Of a stretch of 64,000 bases of DNA, positions 62,034 to 64,000 are shown one piece after another; the stretch's first letter is position 1; the number at the start of each line of letters is the position of its first letter. Origin of the DNA: Shewanella donghaensis (GTDB lineage Bacteria > Pseudomonadota > Gammaproteobacteria > Enterobacterales > Shewanellaceae). The DNA is taken from contig NZ_CP041783.1 in NCBI RefSeq assembly GCF_007567505.1, positions 310,001 through 374,000 of the forward strand, in the 5' to 3' direction. Under the pieces are notes generated by a model. It had not been told where the DNA came from, searched no databases, and saw only the letters and a list, made by a program, of their open reading frames with translations. Position numbers and translations under genes: made by a program.

Positions 62034-64000
62034 CTAAGCACGAGTTGTATCAGAAGAAGCACTATCAGCTACTTTTGATTTGGCTGTGTCAGTATCAGCT
62101 GCAGTTTTATCATACTCACGGCCTTTTGGTACCGCTTGTTGAGCACGAGTTTCAGTTACTGGCTTAGTCGTATCAGACATAACCATTGAACCGAATCGGC
62201 TTGACGTTGTCGCTTTCTTAGCTGGCGCTTCGGTTTTAGCTTCTGCGGCAACTGTTTCAGTAACCGCTGCTTTAGGCGCAGTTGGCGCTTTACGAGCAAT
62301 TGCAGCAGGTCTAGCCATTGGAGCTGATGCATTAGAGTTAACTTTCTCTTCAGCATTTACTTCAACTTTAGCTTCAACCACTTCTTTAGCAACTGGTGCT
62401 TCAACTTTCGCTTCAACCACTTCTTTAGCTACCGGCGCTTCAACTTTAGCTTCAACAACTTCTTTAGCTACTGGCGCTTCAACTTTAGCTTCAATAACTT
62501 CTTTAGCTACTGGCGCTTCAACTTTAGCTTCAACAACTTCTTTAGCTACTGGCGCTTCAACTTTCGTTTCAACAACTTCTTTAGCTACTGGCGCTTCAAC
62601 TGGAGCTTCAACTTTAATAGGTGCGCTGGCAGCAGATTTAGCTTCATTAGCTTGTTCAGCATCAAGTTGCTTTTCTAGCTCATCAACAGGTGTGAATACG
62701 GCAGCTGTAGAAGTGTTGTCATCTTCATCACGACGGCGACGTTGTCCCGCTGCACGAAGATGACGAGGGCTACGACGACTACGACGTTGTCCTTCACGCT
62801 TTTCATCTGAATCTTCACCGTCAGTTTGTGCATCTGAGTTAGCTTCTGAATTCGCTTCAGCAGTTACTTCAGTTTCAGCAGCTACTGGCGTTTCAGTTGA
62901 AGGTGCAGTTTCAGGAGTTTGAGCTGCAACATTGATTTCAGTTTCAGCACTTACAGGCGCTTCGACAGTATCTTCAGCTTTAACTGTTTCATCAGAACTA
63001 ACCACTGGGTCATTTTTAACAATAACTTCAGCATCTTTTCTTGGACGACGTGTACGAGCTGGTTTTGATTCCTGTTTAGTCTCAGGTTTAGTTTGAGGCT
63101 CAACAGCAACTTCTACATCAGTTGCGACAACATCGGTAAGTTTAGCTTCGTTTTGTTCGTTTTCGATACGTACTTTACGACGCATGTTGCGACGTTGACG
63201 ACGCTCTCTTGCAGCTTCCTGCTTAGGAGACTTCTCAACATCTTGACGTGCACCGTCAGTTTGCGGCTTAGCAGCAGGTTTTGGTTTTGCTTCTGCTTTA
63301 CTTGGGCGTTTATCTATTTCTTTGTTAGCAACGTCTTTGCTCGTAACATCTCTTTCAGGTTTCTTGTTGCGCCCTTTGTTGTCACGACCTTTACTATCTG
63401 CATCGTTGCGATTGTTACGACGGCTATCGTTACGAGAGTCATTACGACGACTATCATTACGAGAATCATTGCGTCGGTTACGACGATTATTTGGGTTTTC
63501 TTTACGATTCTTATCCGCAGGTTTGCTTTCTGTCTTAGCTGGCTCATCTGATGAGAATAGACCGCTAATCGCTGCAACAACTTTAGAGAAGAAACCAGGC
63601 TCAACAGGTGCCGCAACGTTAGCAGGTTTTGCCGTTGGAGCTGGAACCGCTGTTGGAGTAGGCGCTGCTGTAGTCGGAGTACCGAAACCTTTAATCGCAG
63701 GTTGTGCAGCTTCTGCACGCTCTAGCTTACGAGGCTCGTATAATTTTGCTTCAGGCTGGTCTACACGCTTGTAGCTTGACTCCACTACTTCATCATCGGT
63801 TCTTAAACGTGATACGCGGTAATCAGGCGTTGTCATATGTGCATCAGGGATGACATAGACTTCAACTTTATGACGTTCTTCAGTAATACGAATCGCTTTA
63901 CGTTTTTCATTTAACAAGAAGGCGGCAACATCTACAGGCACAACAGCTTCAATTTGAGTGGTGTTCTCTTTAATCGCTTCTTCTTCCATTAAACGAAGAA
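62034..64000 (-). CDS. rne: Ribonuclease E, C-terminal part (5' end outside window)
   Basis: The frame stays open to the right edge (RLMEEEAIKENT follows), so the ATG at 63989 is internal and the catalytic S1/DNase I-like part is missing from the window. What is seen is the end of the catalytic half (VAAFLLNEKRKAI) and the disordered scaffold. The scaffold has an Arg/Asn-rich RNA-binding stretch (NRRNRRNDSRNDSRR), a second Arg-rich block (RRSRRSPRHLR), and six tandem 13-residue repeats of VEAPVAKEVVEAK type. In the family, the tail binds RNA and degradosome partners such as enolase, RhlB and PNPase. Confidence 0.95.
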   Translation of the reverse strand, partial: LRLMEEEAIKENTTQIEAVVPVDVAAFLLNEKRKAIRITEERHKVEVYVIPDAHMTTPDYRVSRLRTDDEVVESSYKRVDQPEAKLYEPRKLERAEAAQPAIKGFGTPTTAAPTPTAVPAPTAKPANVAAPVEPGFFSKVVAAISGLFSSDEPAKTESKPADKNRKENPNNRRNRRNDSRNDSRRNDSRNDSRRNNRNDADSKGRDNKGRNKKPERDVTSKDVANKEIDKRPSKAEAKPKPAAKPQTDGARQDVEKSPKQEAARERRQRRNMRRKVRIENEQNEAKLTDVVATDVEVAVEPQTKPETKQESKPARTRRPRKDAEVIVKNDPVVSSDETVKAEDTVEAPVSAETEINVAAQTPETAPSTETPVAAETEVTAEANSEANSDAQTDGEDSDEKREGQRRSRRSPRHLRAAGQRRRRDEDDNTSTAAVFTPVDELEKQLDAEQANEAKSAASAPIKVEAPVEAPVAKEVVETKVEAPVAKEVVEAKVEAPVAKEVIEAKVEAPVAKEVVEAKVEAPVAKEVVEAKVEAPVAKEVVEAKVEVNAEEKVNSNASAPMARPAAIARKAPTAPKAAVTETVAAEAKTEAPAKKATTSSRFGSMVMSDTTKPVTETRAQQAVPKGREYDKTAADTDTAKSKVADSASSDTTRA
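62368..62601 (-). repeat. rne: 39-bp tandem repeat in the rne tail (six copies)
   Basis: Six near-identical 39-bp units, in frame, encode VEAPVAKEVVEAK with small changes (VVETK, VIEAK). Flanking partial units (VEAPVEAPVAK, VEVNAEEK) suggest older copies. Copy number is likely to vary between strains. Confidence 0.85.

Noticed and set aside
62368..62601. Possible CRISPR-like direct repeats
   Set aside because: The 39-bp units are contiguous with no spacers, stay in frame and encode a peptide repeat of the RNase E tail. No cas genes are present.
63093..63774. Plus-strand open frames opposite rne (152 and 150 codons)
   Set aside because: They mirror low-complexity Arg/Ala codons of rne, lack ribosome sites and have low-complexity translations.
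1..64000. Mobile elements, prophage, integron or defence island
   Set aside because: No transposase, integrase, terminal repeats, toxin-antitoxin or restriction genes were recognised; the gene content looks like core chromosome.

Overview
The window is chromosomal DNA of a gammaproteobacterium, most probably a Shewanella. The strongest markers are a small periplasmic tetraheme cytochrome c of the Shewanella STC (CctA) type, a dedicated sortase (Pds) locus as found in marine gammaproteobacteria, a curli locus and the general gene style (AT-rich, AAGGA-type ribosome binding sites, hairpin terminators between most transcription units). I see no rRNA, tRNA, CRISPR array, transposase, integrase or phage gene. 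Both ends cut genes: a TonB-dependent receptor on the left and RNase E (rne) on the right.

Layout. 1-5 kb: tail of a heme-type TonB receptor, peptidase E, HtpX protease, tetraheme cytochrome. 5.2-17.5 kb: a complete assimilatory nitrate/nitrite reduction cluster in two transcription units. Unit 1 is nasA-cobA-TrpD2-like-nasT-like; unit 2 is nirB-nirD-nitrate transporter, followed by a PP2C-phosphatase/Ser-Thr-kinase fusion. Each unit has a good sigma54 promoter with an NtrC-like palindrome about 115-125 bp upstream. Unit 2 also has a leader RNA with two hexaloop hairpins (both loops AAUGGC) and an intrinsic terminator that overlaps the second hairpin, which is the layout of an ANTAR antitermination target. 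The likely ANTAR protein is the last gene of unit 1.

17.5-22.7 kb: curli genes csgB-A-D-E-F-G, all on one strand, with a 529-residue CsgA-like subunit. 22.7-26.7 kb: M61 protease, HinT, a double-hotdog protein and a YcfL-like lipoprotein. 26.8-31.6 kb: a thiamine salvage unit under a TPP riboswitch: TonB receptor, YkoF-like protein, PnuT transporter and a thiamine-kinase-like phosphotransferase. The riboswitch expression platform can be read from the sequence as two alternative pairings that hide or free the Shine-Dalgarno. 31.6-45.7 kb: ordinary single genes (DoxX, YdjA nitroreductase, GST, TrhO, YegD, CreA, LysR, NupC, a GGDEF protein, MetC).

45.8-52.7 kb: the proteobacterial dedicated sortase system, with pdsS-pdsR divergent from pdsO-sortase target-class GN sortase. 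The divergent promoter region holds an ATTGCCAT repeat spaced by about 11 bp. 52.7-64 kb: a second GGDEF protein, an outer-membrane barrel protein, a secreted ATP-dependent DNA ligase with a low-molecular-weight phosphatase, RbgA/YlqF GTPase, a 2OG-Fe(II) oxygenase, an MsrB-MsrA fusion, a SulP transporter and the C-terminal part of RNase E with a 39-bp tandem repeat.

Nothing here is a wholly unfamiliar gene system. The least ordinary content is regulatory: the NtrC/sigma54/ANTAR relay linking the two nitrate units without a NasS gene, the TPP riboswitch platform, the phased repeats between pdsR and pdsO, twin palindromes upstream of htpX, and a G8/T9 tract upstream of csgB. These are read by eye and have not been tested by any computation.
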